Source: Caprella mutica (Eukaryota; Arthropoda; Malacostraca; Amphipoda; Caprellidae). Taken from it: a DNA stretch of 64,000 bases. The stretch covers positions 1 through 64,000 of the forward strand of contig CANNZV010001634.1 of the NCBI GenBank assembly GCA_947561585.1, read 5' to 3'. A model generated the notes under the pieces. It was not told the origin of the DNA. It did no database searches and saw only the letters and a program-made list of their open reading frames with translations. Of this stretch, positions 13,050 through 27,500 are shown piece after piece; position 1 is the first letter of the stretch, and each line of letters opens with the position of its first letter. A program made the position numbers and the translations under genes.

Positions 13050-13550
13050 TTAATTTGGGCCCCTTGTAATTTGACCCCCTGGAAATTTAACCCCCTGGTA
13101 ATTTCACCCCCGATAATTTGACCCTCCTGGTCAAATTAGCAGGGGTTATTGACCAGGTAATATTATTTATTTGATTAAATAAATAATATTACCGTTGTTA
13201 TTTATTTGATTCCCCCCGTTATTTGTTTCTTGGAGGATGAACCTAATTAAATATAATGTCATTATTATGTAACCAGCTAAAAGATTTTAGGATAACTTCA
13301 TTAATTTTCGCTTTCAAAATACTTTTTTCTGGACTCTTCAAATCGCTTCAAAAGACAACTGCTGCAGCCACTTCTACATCAGAAATACCAAGAGTTATTT
13401 AAGAGTAATAGTTTATATACAATCGTGTATTACAGTATATTTTGATATACTATTTTATTTTGACATACTATTTCATTTTAATATACTACTTTACTTTTGT
13501 ATACTGGTAGTCAAATTACCATTGGGTCAAATTACATAGGACCCAAGTTA
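13050..13550. mobile_element. Inverted-repeat element with word-array ends (500 bp)
   Basis: The left end reads ttaatttgggccccttg followed by 16-bp words such as tggtaatttgaccccc. The right end, reversed, reads ttgggtcctatgtaatttga followed by the same word. Several words lie at the left and two at the right. There is no coding capacity. Confidence 0.7.
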
Positions 13551-15412
13551 GTATATAGTATTTCCAGCGTGTTCAGTCTTAAATATTCTTAAATATTTTA
13601 TTTACTGTTTTTAAATTACTATAAGTTACATCGAATTCATTAGGATTGAGTCATAAAACTATTGGTTATTCCAGACATACTATGTAATTTGGATAATAAT
13701 GACCCCATCGGTGAAAAGCAATAAAATGGGAAGAGTTGAGAAGAATTGTCGTAAAACTAGAAAGAATTTTAGTCTTAAAAATAAGTTTGAAATTTTAAAA
13801 AAGTTACCACAGTCTATGTTTTAGTCTTGTTTTTCTATATTTATAATTGTGTAGCTCCATCTCCAGTTACGGTCCCTGTCTAGCGTAGAACTCGAGAGTT
13901 ACCTGTATATGGTTATTCATAAAATATCTACATGGTGTGCGAGATCTGGAACACCCTGCATATATTATTGTTTTTAAAATAGCAATTATGTCCTGATAAA
14001 TGTTTATAATTTTTAACTCTACTTGCAGTATTAGATGATAGCGTAGGGCATGGGTAAGCAAAGGCAGCACTCAGTGCTCTTTTGACACTGAAAGTAGCAC
14101 TGGTGCTTCATTTTCTTCCAAAGTTAATTCATTATTTTTAGCCATGACTGCTTTGCAAACTTTTAAGATAATATAGAAGAGGTGGGTCAAGAAATTGAAA
14201 GTCAATATATTTGTCATGTCCATGATAGTCAATTTTATCCGGTTTTAGAATCATTTTGGTCCGTTAGGTAGGAAGTTTTTTTACTGTAGTTCAGGTGTTT
14301 AATTTTTTTATCTCTGGCTTATATATCTAGATCAGTTTCTTCTAATCTCTCATACTTTTTTGTTAATACTCTAACACTGGAAATAATTTGTGCAATTATT
14401 TTAAATTGCTTGTGATATTTGGGTCTACATATATTTGTGAGCAGACATTTTCTGCCATGAAATTATGCAAATCAAAGAATCGTAATGTCATGACAGGTTC
14501 CCTTTTTTTTACTTAAAGATACATAATCTCAGTTAATAAGTGTATAGCTACTGGATTTAATGATTGATGTGAAAAACAAAAATCATTACTTAATTATGAA
14601 AGATAACTTATTTTCGTTTTATTTTTAATTTTTTTAACATTGAAAAAAAATATTATATATAATTTATTAATTCCTAAATGCAAATGATAAATTTACTACG
14701 AATATATGTATATGTGAGAAATGTACGCTTATAGTACGCAGCTACCTTAATAAAATCTATCACCTCATTGTAATTACTCAGTAATCAGTATCCCCTGCAA
14801 TTTGAAAAATGAAAATAAAATGATAACGGCACTGAAATTTCTTTTTTCGGCACTGACAATGCAATATGTACCCACCCATGCGTTAGGGTAATTGTATTAA
14901 ATAACCAGGTTTTATATTAGGTAAGATTCAATAATTATTATCACCTCTTCATTTTCCTCTTCTCACCGTCAGTGCTGTCACCGGTGTTTGTTTATTCATA
15001 GTGTAGATATACTGCATCCATGAGCATTGTCACAGACTGGTGTTAAGTGACCTTGTTCATCATTCCTCCGTTCTGTCTCCTTTGAGGTTTCATGTATATT
15101 CAATCAGCGATGGGACGCCGAGTGCTTGAGGCTAACGTTAACCCTCCCTCTGATAATAATACATAAAATTTGTTATCAAAAATATTTTTTTGGATAACTA
15201 TATTTGTTGATTAATTATTGTGAAATATTATTGCTAATAATAAAACGAAGTCCTGTAAATAATATACATAAATCGTATACAAGAAACATTGAGGTTCACT
15301 TATTTCTTTCATTCCGCATCAATTGACGACATACATCATTACATTAATCTATAATATATGGACGTTTTCTCATCTACGAAGAATTCAAATTGTCAACTCT
15401 ACCTTTCTTTAA
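13551..15412. other. Downstream flank of the GPCR gene, includes 3' UTR
   Basis: The 3' untranslated region must lie immediately below 15413. A possible AATAAA on the minus strand (tttatt, about 14989) lies near the inverted SINE-like copy at 14995-15090, so it is uncertain. Another short terminus, gaacaccctgcata, is seen near 13950. Confidence 0.4.
14995..15090 (-). repeat. SINE-like dispersed repeat, inverted copy
   Basis: Reverse complement shares gacaatgctcatggat and gtcacttaacacc with the 55.9-kb copy. Confidence 0.6.
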
Positions 15413-15538
15413 CTAGAACTCTTTAATTTGTTCCATAGGAATAACGTACGGAGTTTCGTAGCGATTTTCTTCATTGAGAGTTGGAGCATTATCATCCATG
15501 TATTCGATATCCAAATGAAACTGATTCATGTAGGTACC
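15413..15538 (-). CDS. GPCR coding exon 8 (end of tail, stop)
   Basis: 126 bases, residues 473-513 and TAG. It begins GTYMNQF after the acceptor ttttctgacag in phase 0 and ends EQIKEF. It is called from the matching phase and clean open frame only, because tails of this family are poorly conserved. Confidence 0.65.
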   Translation of the reverse strand, partial: GTYMNQFHLDIEYMDDNAPTLNEENRYETPYVIPMEQIKEF

Positions 15539-18500
15539 CTGTCAGAAAAGAATACTTTACATTATTCTATATTCAACCTAAAATTTTATCGTGCTCGTAA
15601 ACTAAACTAAACGATAATCTACGATCCAGTAAGATATTTCTAAATTTAATTATATTTTACCTGACTCTTAATCCTCGCATTGTTGTTGTATAAAGGTTGA
15701 CCAGGTACGGCTATTGTATAATGATTAAATTGGTTATTTCGGTGGAGATGGGTTCCCTCTTGATCTAATAATTGTCCCATCATCCTAGTTCCGTTGGGTT
15801 TTGGATATCTCTGCATGTGTTGATTTGGGTCACTAGATGAAGAATTGTGAGTTGCAGTACAATTCCATCGACCGAGATGTTGTCTGAAGCTGAGTAAAGG
15901 AAAAGAAAATAAAGTGGTTACGTTTTCAATTGCCAAATTATCTCTCGAAAAATTAATAGAATATAAATATTTTTTTCATAATTTCAAATTTTATAATAAT
16001 TCACAAAATAAAACAGAAAAATACAAAAATCATTTATTGCATAGATTCATATTTGTCTACTCTAAACTAGTAAACAATAAGTTGTGTAGAGTGTAGGACA
16101 TCTATATCTAAGATAAATTAGTTTGACAATACAACAAATTTAGAAATTCTCGTCGTTGGGATCATGATTTCCAACTGTTATATGCACTAGGGCGCAACTG
16201 CGGAGAGTCAGGTAACTAGTTCTAGATATTTAATAAATAATTCTAAACTGCAAATTGTTAAACTTATTTGTACTGTCCAGATTATCTAGAAGCATTGTCA
16301 ATTAGCTGTTCGGATATCTTTTGGCTGTGTCCCAAGCAAAAAATGATCTTGCGCCTAAATAACCCAGTCGAGTGAGGATCAGGCCAGTAAAAAGAAGGCA
16401 GAAGGTAAAAAGTAACTGTAACCAGAGAAAGATTTTTCCCACTAACTAGATGGGAATGGATTGGGTCTTACTATTAACATATAAAGAAACTCCGAAAGCA
16501 GAACGAGAGTTTCTATCTTGGAGTTTTTCACGAGGATCAATAAACCACCGACACATAAAATATTCTGCTACCTTAGTTTACATGAATGTTAAAACTAGCC
16601 TCCCGTCCTACAGGATGGAATGAACTAATTGAGGAGATGTTAGTTTACTGAAGCCCACCTGGCTCAACCTAGCTGAAGAAGAGACCGAAGGAACATTACA
16701 TCTACTGTTAGATAGGACCAGACAATGTAGACATTACCAGGTTGGTGTGTCTTCAGTGTGAAGGAAGGGGCCAGATAAAATGTGTGTGCACCCATTCTAG
16801 TAACAGCAAAAACCGAAAGAGATGCAATGTCCACAATGAATAAGGTAATAAGTTAAAATGACTACAACTCTGTTCTTTGTGCCAATGACATCAATTGGTC
16901 AGCACATTGACTGTTGTATTAGCAAAGGATACGTTAAACGACAGCGTTATCTAGTGTACTCTCTTCAGCAAACTCACTTTTCCATGCGATATATTTAATC
17001 ATATGGACACGTACCAATATCATTTATGTTATACATGATTTTCTTATCATATTCCATTATTATAAATTTTATACCTACGAATTATTATATTTTAATTATT
17101 TAATTTTTCTCTTCAAGGATTAGAAAGATTACTTTTGTATATTCCAAAATTATAATGAGTATAATTATTGATGATTATTTAAGTATATATTCTGTTACTC
17201 ACTTGAAATTTAATTTAGATCAAATCCTCTTTTGAACAAGATTATTAAAAATCTATAAATTATCCAATGTTGAGTTGTATGATAGGTTTGTTGCATAGCA
17301 TTAACATAAATTAAGAGTTTATGTTATCATTGGCAATCTATTTGATAATATTTATTACCTAGTAGGGACAAAATCATATTAATTTAGACAGAACTTTCCA
17401 GGTCTCCAAAGCATAGATCTCTAATAAAGAAAATTTCTCAATTATGCATCAATATATTCTCTTAATAGTATTTGGAATAAAACAATTCACTCATATCTAT
17501 AAGTCACTCACAGCTAATCTCTCTTCAGCTTAGTTTTATGTAAAAAAAATCAGCTATACAAATTTGTCAATCTCAAATTTAAATGCCAGATGAATCAACT
17601 CCAACAGAGGCAGCGACACAAGTTCAGATGTTTTGGTGTCTCATCTTTGTTATAATTGACATACAATTAGGCTATTGCTCGTAAGAAAATAAATTACTTT
17701 TCTATGTATAGCACCATCATATACTTTGATACAAGATTTTTTATACATTATAAAACTTTTCATTTTAATTGCTTCATTCAAATATCCATTCATTATTAGC
17801 GAAAAAAAAGTCTCGTGATGATGAATTATCCAATAATCTTCGTCATGTATTAAGAATCATTTTAAACTAACTACTAGCATTAACTAGTTTTGTAATTGAT
17901 TCCGAGAAAATGCATACTTTTTCGTAGATCATTACAATTGTTCATGATGCATGATTTTGAACACTCACGGTGCTCTATAAACGATTCTCCTTGATGTCTT
18001 GGATGTTCTGGTCCCTGTTCCGGAGTTGCCCCTCCTCGCTCTGAAGAATCCGTACACTAGGGGGTTAACGGTGGAATTAGCCACAGCGAAGATGAAGAGA
18101 GACGCTTGGATGCGGTGGTCTACGGTTTGAGCACTGGACCTGTCTATGAAGTACCTGAGGATGGCAACAAATACGGTAATTAATGGGCAGTGCAGTCATC
18201 ATTAAACTTTCAACAAATTGGACTTAGTCTATTAAGAACATATTAATATGTAACATTAGTATACTCATCTTATAATTTTTTTTTTCTCAAATATATAAAA
18301 TGAAAAGTGGCACCGTTGCGGTGAGATTGAAAGTGATGTTAATGTTTGTTTTCAACTGACAGTTGAGTAGGTACAGCTACAAATTGGTTAAGTATAACGC
18401 TGCTTATTGAATACCACATAATGCAAATCTAATTCTAAATATTTAATGAACATTTTATAAATTATATTCCATTGAAATATAGCTATGTAGCATTGTATTA

Positions 18501-21500
18501 ATTAGCCATTTAAACAAAAACACGTTACGATATAATGGCGCTAAATATTTCCAACGGTGCAAATAAAAATAGCATTGGATTAGAATTTCATATTTCGGTG
18601 AATGAATTCTCATACATATACAATTGATATATTCCTTTATTAGCGAGTGTACTCCCCTTTTAGGTAGATGAAGTATGCGCATAATGGTCTGGCAAAACAC
18701 TTGTGACGTCAGTCAAAGAAATATCTTCTGTGAAATGAATGGTTAATTGAACAATCGGGATGATAATTTGTTAATTTCTGTTAGTTAACAGTTTTGTTTA
18801 TTGTAGATATTTTTTTTTTTCAGTTGTCTGCAGTCAACCGAACCCATACGCGAACTGTAGTACAGGCATCCCCCGCTTTAGTTTCCAAATCACGACTCAG
18901 TTTAGTTTCCAAACGGTAACTAGAGCGAAGAAAAGTAACAAATTTTTTATAATTGTCACTCCTCGATTATATATATCTCATTTTCTATCAGTTATAGGAT
19001 GGTTCTCAACCAGTTTCGAAATAATACCTAAATAAATGAAATACTTATTGACAATTTTTCGTGCACAACTTTTAGTGAGCGTATAGGGGTATCACTGCTT
19101 ACATGAAGGGGTATTACTGCGCATTGGATAAATATAGCACTTATCTACCCCATCTTAAACCCTCCTCTCCCCATTTTAATACCCCACCTCCCCTTTATCT
19201 AAACCTTTTTCTTTGCCATCTAAATATCCCTCCCCTCCCATCTAAATCCCCCTCTCTTCCCTTCTAAATCCCCCACTCTTCCCATCTAAATCCCACTCTC
19301 CTCCCATCTAAATTGCCTTGTCCTCTCATCTAAATCTTTCTCTCTTCCCATCTATATTCCCCTCTTCCCGATCTAAATTTTTTCTCTCCCCTATCCCTCC
19401 CCCCTCCCCCATCCAAATGTCTGTGATTCCCTCTCTACATGCCCTCTTCCCAATCTAATTGTCCCGTACCTCTTCAACACATATTTAATGAATCTGCAAA
19501 AAAAATTCACCTAAATTTTACGTATCTAGTTAACTACTTATATCAAGTAATATAATTCGATTGTAGGTTTATGTAATTACCCCCCACCTAAACACCCATT
19601 CTCCCTATCTTAATGCCCCCAAAATCAAGTAGCATAGCTACTACGATCGTAAGTTTATTGTCAATCAATATTATAATTAAATAACACCATGTTCAATGTT
19701 TATGCCTTTATTAAGAGCTAAAAACTCATAATTTTTAATATTTATTTACATACAAATATTGTAATTAATGATGCGCAGTGATACCCCTCTACCTCTAAAT
19801 TATCTGGGGTATCACTGCGCAAGGTTGTGGCGGGAAAACCGTTAAAACTGAAAAGTGAAAAATTTGTCATAATGTAATTGTTAATATTTATGTTAACATG
19901 TTAAAGCAATATCTATATCTCGGTTCTAGATTTATCGGAGAGTTTGCGGGAAATAAAAATCACCAGCGCAAACTTTTTTCAGATCGTTTTGAGAGTTTCA
20001 CATATATCGCGACTTAGCTCTAGAAATATTTATAGGATATTGGTGTGACATGATGTTTATGGGAGAAAGGAGGATACTTGAAATGATGGTGCAATCGATT
20101 TTAGGCTATAACAAGTGGTTTCGAAATTAAAAGAGGTGCGGATTGATACCCCATAAAAATGGTATGCGCAGTGATCACTGTCTGACCGTCTGACCCTAAT
20201 TAATAATAAACAGAATACTTGATCGATTTCTTTTCTGTTATATAACCATAGCAGTTAGCTCTACAAATTTAAAGCAATTCCAGATTTATTTTATTTAGAG
20301 CGGAGAGGACCTTTATGGGATAAAATGAACACATAAGCTAAGATGAATTGCGTATCAGATCACTCCCACACACCGACGAAATAATCCACTTATATCGTTT
20401 TAACTGGTCAAAATGCGATGTACTCATTTTTAAATAATTATTTTATTTAAAATTTATGATAAATATTAAATTCAATACTTAGGATTTTTGTTATTTTTGA
20501 AAAAATAAACTCAGTATGAATTTATTTATATGCAATGGCAGTTTCCTCAGTGGTAATCTTCCCAGTGGCAATCTTCCCAATGGCAGTTTTCCTAGCACCT
20601 CATAAGAACTCTATAGTTTGATCTGATCACCTTAATTAGTTAATTATTACCTCATAATTCAATTGCGTTGTTGAATAACAATTTTCTAGTTATCTCTCTT
20701 ACTAATGTAACAGCTAATTATCACCATTAAGTAATAGTGCAATTTTCCACTTCAGTTCATTACCATCTACCACAGACAGCTCTCGAAAAGTTATGATGTT
20801 ATTATCATTAGTTTAATATCATTAAATTGTATTTCCATGTTACTTGCATACACCTACTAAATATAGTTGTTTATATAAAATAAATGGTGAATGTAATACT
20901 ATTAATTTGTGGTGAACTATATGATTCTTTTTTTATATTTTCTAAAGTGCGTGAGGGAAAATTAATTGTGAATGATTTAAGTGGATTTGCGCTACTAAAT
21001 TTCGGTCGGCGTTTGGTCGGCAAATATTCTATGATTAATCGCGGCTGGAATATGGAAGGATCTAAATTAATTAATCTTAATCTTCAGTGGCCACATCATA
21101 TTTTTCTCCCCGGATAACTAATATTAGTTTATTACGTCAGACTAAATTCTTATACTAACATAAATTTGACAATCAATTTTAAGCCACTGAGAACTTTAAG
21201 GTAGGTTGTTGGATTTTTATTCTTTAAACAAAAGCAACATGAAAATTGTTGCTAGTTAAGTTACCTAGGTGCCTAATTGGCTAATTAACGTTCTAATAAA
21301 ATCATTCAAAAACAGAAACAGAAAAACTCAATGGTACAATAGTGGTACAAACAGTTAGGTAGTGGTACAAAAGAAAAAAGCCAACACTGAGCCAACCTAA
21401 AATACAATATTCAAGTCAAATATTTTATATGGAAATGCAATAGATTTTGTCGAGAGAAAACTATCGAGAGATTTGCAATGATTATTTGTTTGCTCGGGAG

Positions 21501-24500
21501 AAATATTTTTGTCACAATTGTTTCTATTTCTCTAAATGCGAGTGTTAAAAAATAGCCTTTTTATCCAACAACAAACTAATAATAATATTTATTGAGTTGA
21601 TATAAATTAATCTTAAAAAAGATTGGATTTTATTGAAGATATACACTTGATGAAAATGAATGAATTATAGGTATAATTGAAAAATCACATCAACTGTTGA
21701 TATCTTTACAGTTGCTAATTTAACTGTTAATGATATCAACATTTTTTTGGCATTATTTCGTTTAAATAAAAATTGATTTTATGTCAGTCTTGATATTTGA
21801 TATATTTTTAATAATTTCAAATGTTTGGCTCATAATTATAATGATATTAAACTGTTCTTTCTCTTTTAATCATACTGTAAATGAATACCGTCGAGACCTT
21901 CATTAGTAATAAGCAGATTTGAGATATCATGCATCAATAAATGTGAAAATGGAAAGCCAATTATTACGAACAGAATTGAATTAAATCATATTTATTTCTT
22001 AATCTTAATTAATATTTGAGTTCATAAAGTTATCAATTTACATAAAATAGCAACAGTTAATTAAAGCAACCATTATAAATGTTGAGCAGTTAAGAATGAT
22101 TTAGTTAATATTTCTTTAGTTATTTCTCACCACAAACTCATGACGTTATAAGGGGTCCAACAGAGGAAGAACACTAGCACAATGACACTCGTCATTAGCA
22201 GGGTCTGGGTACGGGACCGCCCTAACACAACGGGCTCTTGTCCATCTGAAAATGTATAGAGAGCAATGTTATTATTATCAAATGGTGCCTTAGAATCCAC
22301 TGTAACACACGTGGTTAAACGAGAGATAAGTACAATGGCCTTTGAAGAAGCAGCTGAAAAGAAAAATTGCTCAGTGACTCAAAGTTACAAGTTCATGGAG
22401 GCATGAAATTTACTCCAATTGTGAATACAGTTAGAAAAGAAAGTAGTGGAAAAGTTACACAAGCACCAGTTGCTGGTTATGTCCCCTCTGTAAAGAAACA
22501 AGTAACTAATTCATTGAATACAATTTTACAAGGTAGTGTGTGTAATTGTAACAAAAGTAACTAGATAAATATATTCTCTATTTTAGTAAAAAGTGACTAG
22601 TGATTATCATACATATATAAGAAACCTGTTTTCTTATTCTCATCATTCTGTTCGTGAAATCTGATTAACTTTAACTCTATATCAATACAATAATCATTAA
22701 TAAGTCAAGATTTACTATATTATTCTAATAATAACACCAAATACCAAATAGAGTGGATCGATCTGTTTAATTAGAATGACAGTTTCTTGTCATCACATTT
22801 TATTTAAATGGAATTAAAAACTGAAGGAATAGAATATTAATTCATCATCTTGTAATATAAAATTCAAACTAACGATATCATTAGTTTGACTTACGAATAT
22901 GTTAATCAATGATTTGCTGAAATAGATTATTAATTTGCAATGATGAGAAGGAAGAAATTATATTCCTATTGCTATTTGTAGTCATATTTCCTAATTAATT
23001 TACTCGTATAGGAGTAAAAACTGAAGTCAAACTAACAAGTAGTAGGATATAAATACAGTACGAGATAAATATCTACCGCTTCTGTATCACATTTACTCTG
23101 TTGAGGTCATTCCTTCCCATTCTTCACACATTTTTAAGAAATTCACAATGCAGTGATAAAAAATTATTTCAATATACACGAACGTAATTACTTTCTTGAT
23201 ATATATTATCAATTGAACTCAGGTACATATAGTTTTTTATTCTACTTAAAATAAATAATAATTAACTGTCCGAAATGTATGCATACATTCTTTTCGCTAA
23301 AGTTCAAGTGATTAACATTATAGAGTTTAGACCGTCATAAATAGCTTTAAAATCTGCTTTGAAGTTTTAAAAACGGAATACAAGCCAAGTTATATTAGAT
23401 GTTGAAACACAAGATAAATTGATTTCTTCAAAACAGAATTAGATGCAGTGTTAAATTAAGTAAAAGTAGTATATATTGAAGATTCAAAGCTTCAATTTCA
23501 ACTGTGATATTCTCATTCTACATTATTCGCAAACTAGAGAAACAGCTGCTGATATCTGAAACTCATAAGACTTCTTAGCTACAAACAGAAAATCATTTTG
23601 GAATGTAGCAATGGATAGAGTGAAGTTTCACAGGAGACAATAGACCGCCTCAAGTGTAAATTCTCTTTATCTTCTTCACTGTAATATCTTATAATGATCA
23701 GATTTTAGTTACAAAGCCCTTTTAAGGACTTAATTTACATCTTCTTTATACATATATATTGATGGTAAAGTTTCTTTCTGTTGTTTTGTGAAAATACAAA
23801 CCAAGTCAACGCGGCTTCAGCCCATAAACAAAAGTATAGAATATCGTCTTAGGTTTCCAATCGCTTATAATAGATCTAAAGCGTCAAAACAACACAAGTT
23901 TTTTTCGGAATTAAGTTTCAAACTGAGAAACTGTTGGTATTCAAGAAATTATTGAATACAAGCAAGGCAAGTCTTTCATGATTACTCCAGCTTGTTAGTT
24001 AGTTGGATGCTATATGTAAATTTATTGACTGCACAATAATTCATCCGTAATTGCTTTCTAAATTGCTCTATCGGCAGATAAAGAAAATAGATCTCCATTT
24101 TGAACACATGCAATGTTGATATTATTTCAGTTTTGCTATATTATCCTAGTCAATATCTTATATAACCGTTTAAACCTTATTCACAAAGTACAGTCAAAGA
24201 AATGTGTATCTGTAATGATTCTTTCACTGATTGCTAATTTCATATTCATAAAAAAAATATTAAAAAATTGACCTGAATACACGGAGAAAATTTTTATAAA
24301 ATGAAATAAAATAGAAAATGTTCATTTACGATATCAACATCATCACAGTGATTCTTTTCTTTCTCTGGATCCAAGCGACACTTTTCTTCTGATAGTACAT
24401 AATAATATAATTCTCTTCTCTTATGATACATTTATTCCTGCTACAAACAATAAAGCTAAACAGAAAGAGTTTGAATATTCCAGACAATACAATGATTGAG

Positions 24501-27500
24501 ATATATTCCAATCACAAAGTTCGCTCCAGTAGAGGACAGCTTCCAAAGTTTCATTACTTACCAATCCTGTAGAGTCTGATGACAATAGCTCCGTAGCAGA
24601 ATATAATGGCCACTAGAGGGCCCAGGTACATGGCCACAGTACCGGCCAGATTGTATGCCAATTCGTACTCGGGAGTGGGAAATGCGTCAAATGTCACGCA
24701 CTGTTCGAACCAGGGGAAAGCTGGATGGCTCTCAACGTGGAATATGATTGCCTGTTGAGAGTAATATACAATGAAGTTCTACGAAGGTAAATTTTCTTCT
24801 GATCCAGAATATATTTTGAAATGATTTAACAATTACATGGAAGATCATCTTACCAGAATAATCGGGTATATCTAGGTACATATACTCAATTATTTCAAGG
24901 AATATATTTAAAAATATAATCACTCAGAGGTATAGTCAGTATACATGATAATCTCTGATGTCAAATAGAACTACTTCACTAACCACTATAAATAATAATA
25001 TTCCATCAAGTCAGATATACATTACTTTTTGTTATTATGGTATTTAATTTAATTGTAAAAATAAACTGTTTCCAGTTCTGAAGCTATTTTGAGAACTCGT
25101 GAGAAGAAAATTGATGAGTGAACTTGTAACTTTCAAAGACGGAGGATTTTCTTAACTTTGCCATAATCGAATTGTTCTTGTTTAGATGTTGTTCTAGAAA
25201 ATTTATTAAAAATACATAGAAGTTTGAATCTGCAAACATATTTTGGAAAACAGTAAGTCACGTATTTAATTTATACCTGATGATATTAAAGCAAAGGAGT
25301 TTTATTATTTGATTATTCTAAAGATATATATATATATATTAGGTATTACAAGGAAGATGTAATACATGAAAGTGGTTCCTAAATAACAGGGAGTGAATAT
25401 TTGTTGCTTACAAATTATTGAAACTGAAAATTGACAAAGTTCTTTCTATTTTGATTTTAATGCATATTCAGAAATATTGTTAAATTACATTTTCTGGCTT
25501 AATTTTCATCTAACTGTATCTTATATGATATACTATGCAGTGAAGGATTAAAGTACTAAATGTTATCATCAACAATTGTCTCTTAATTTCCATTTATTCA
25601 CTGACCTGAGGAAAGGAACACACGCCAGCACTGATCCAGGCAACGAATATCAATTTCCTCAACCTTATCCTAGCAGACGTGACAGTGAGAGGATGAAGGA
25701 CTGCATAATATCTATCCAGACTGATTACCACCAAGAGGAAGCCGCTCAGAAACACACCGAATGTTCTGAAGAACGCCATGATTCGACACATGAAGTCTCC
25801 AGCACGCCATCGCACAGTAGCAGCCCATCCAATCTGTGATAAAGTTACTTTTCAATAAAGTTAGTACGTCGATAACTTACAGATGTAACAATTCATACGA
25901 GAGCATCCTAAATCGTCTTTCGTTATTTATTGCAAGTTTAAGAGGTTGAAAAATAGATGTGATAGATTTATGAAAACATTTCTAATATTATTTCAAGAAC
26001 AATTAAAAATATTATTTAATAAAAATCGATATATCATGGGCATTTGTGTAAGAAAGATTGTTGTATTTAAAACAGTGTTCATTAAATTGGTTTTCTTCTT
26101 TCTAACACTCATTTTGTATCATCATTGATCAAGGTAATACACATGCAACTAATTTACTATTATTCAGAATAGTATGTTTAGTACATAAGCATCACAATCT
26201 ATCAATGCAATATGACGAGTTTATTAGATTCAATTGTAATTGCATTGGCCAAAGATGTTGAGAATTTGTTTTGAAATATGTATTAATAATATACGTATAT
26301 CTAATTTTTATTGCTAAGCTCTATCCTATCAAATTTATTATCTTAATTAAAGTTGCAATTTTGCCTACAATTTGATTTAAATATGTTTTTTTAAATTGAT
26401 ATTTTGTAATCATACAATAAACTAAAAAGGGAATTTTAATATAATACATTTATTTAAGAATTTATTTAATTGGTTGAGCATTCGTCAATCGAAAATTTTC
26501 TATTCATGCTGGCAACTGAAATTTAAGAAAAAAAAACACTTTACCCTGATGTTAATGATTTTAATAATAGGAATATTATATTTCTGTGTATAAAGTGTGC
26601 AAGATACAAATTTAAAGAAATAATCAAATTTCAGAAAGTATACATGTAAAGTATAAAAGCTATTTTTTAAAAAATAATGAAAATACGATTAAAATTCATT
26701 TTGACAAATTCTAATATCATCTGCATAGATTATAATAATGGATATTCTAGATTGCACCCACCTCCAATGGCATGAGCAGGAAGGTGACTAGTAGGTCCGC
26801 TACGGCGAGGTGCTGCAGCATCAGATTGACGCGAGACACCGGGGTAGTGGAGGTTCTTCTGAAGCGAAGAGAAAATAGAAAAGTTATTTATTATTCATGC
26901 CCATCTTAATTTAGTTCAGTATGGAATTTAACGTCTGGTTTGGAACAAAAGACCATAATGCTGATGTTTGAAGGAAATTAAATACATAAGACTTCGAAGA
27001 AGAAGTCATATAGGAAAGTGACTGGAGGAAAAAAGTCAAGTATCACCAATTGGTGACAATATTTGAAAACAGTCACCAAGAAAAATGACGAAAAGGAAAA
27101 CTTAGGTAGCGCTTACTGCACTCTCGGATTTAAAATATAAATTAAAATTTAATAATTATGTGAATCCTATGAGCCTTCGTAAAACCGAAATCTTTTAAGT
27201 TGACGTATGCCTATGCCTTACTTATATTCAAATAAGTAATAAATTGCATTGTGATTGTTCCAAAGAATAAATTTGATAATTTAAATGTATATTATATTAT
27301 TCAGTATACCTGCAAAACGTTAACAAACTTATTATATGCACTGTATATTTATTCATTATAATGGATTGTATCAGTGTATATATTGAAAACGTATGTATTA
27401 TACATCTTTTTCCCAAAACTTTTTTTCTCAAAGTTTCAGTCTGCTATACATGTAGCAACATTCTAAAAATCTTATAATCACGGCCAAATATAAATCCGTT

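Larger units (their letters stand above)
18155..22130 (-). other. GPCR intron 5
   Basis: Intron between coding exons 5 and 6. It contains an element end at 18862 (TA then caggcatcccccgc, like a pogo/Tigger-type terminus without a partner), the inverted element 19080-19820 and the word array 20531-20593. Confidence 0.8.

Noticed and set aside
25576..25839. Plus-strand frame of 87 codons
   Set aside because: It is the reverse shadow of GPCR exon 3.
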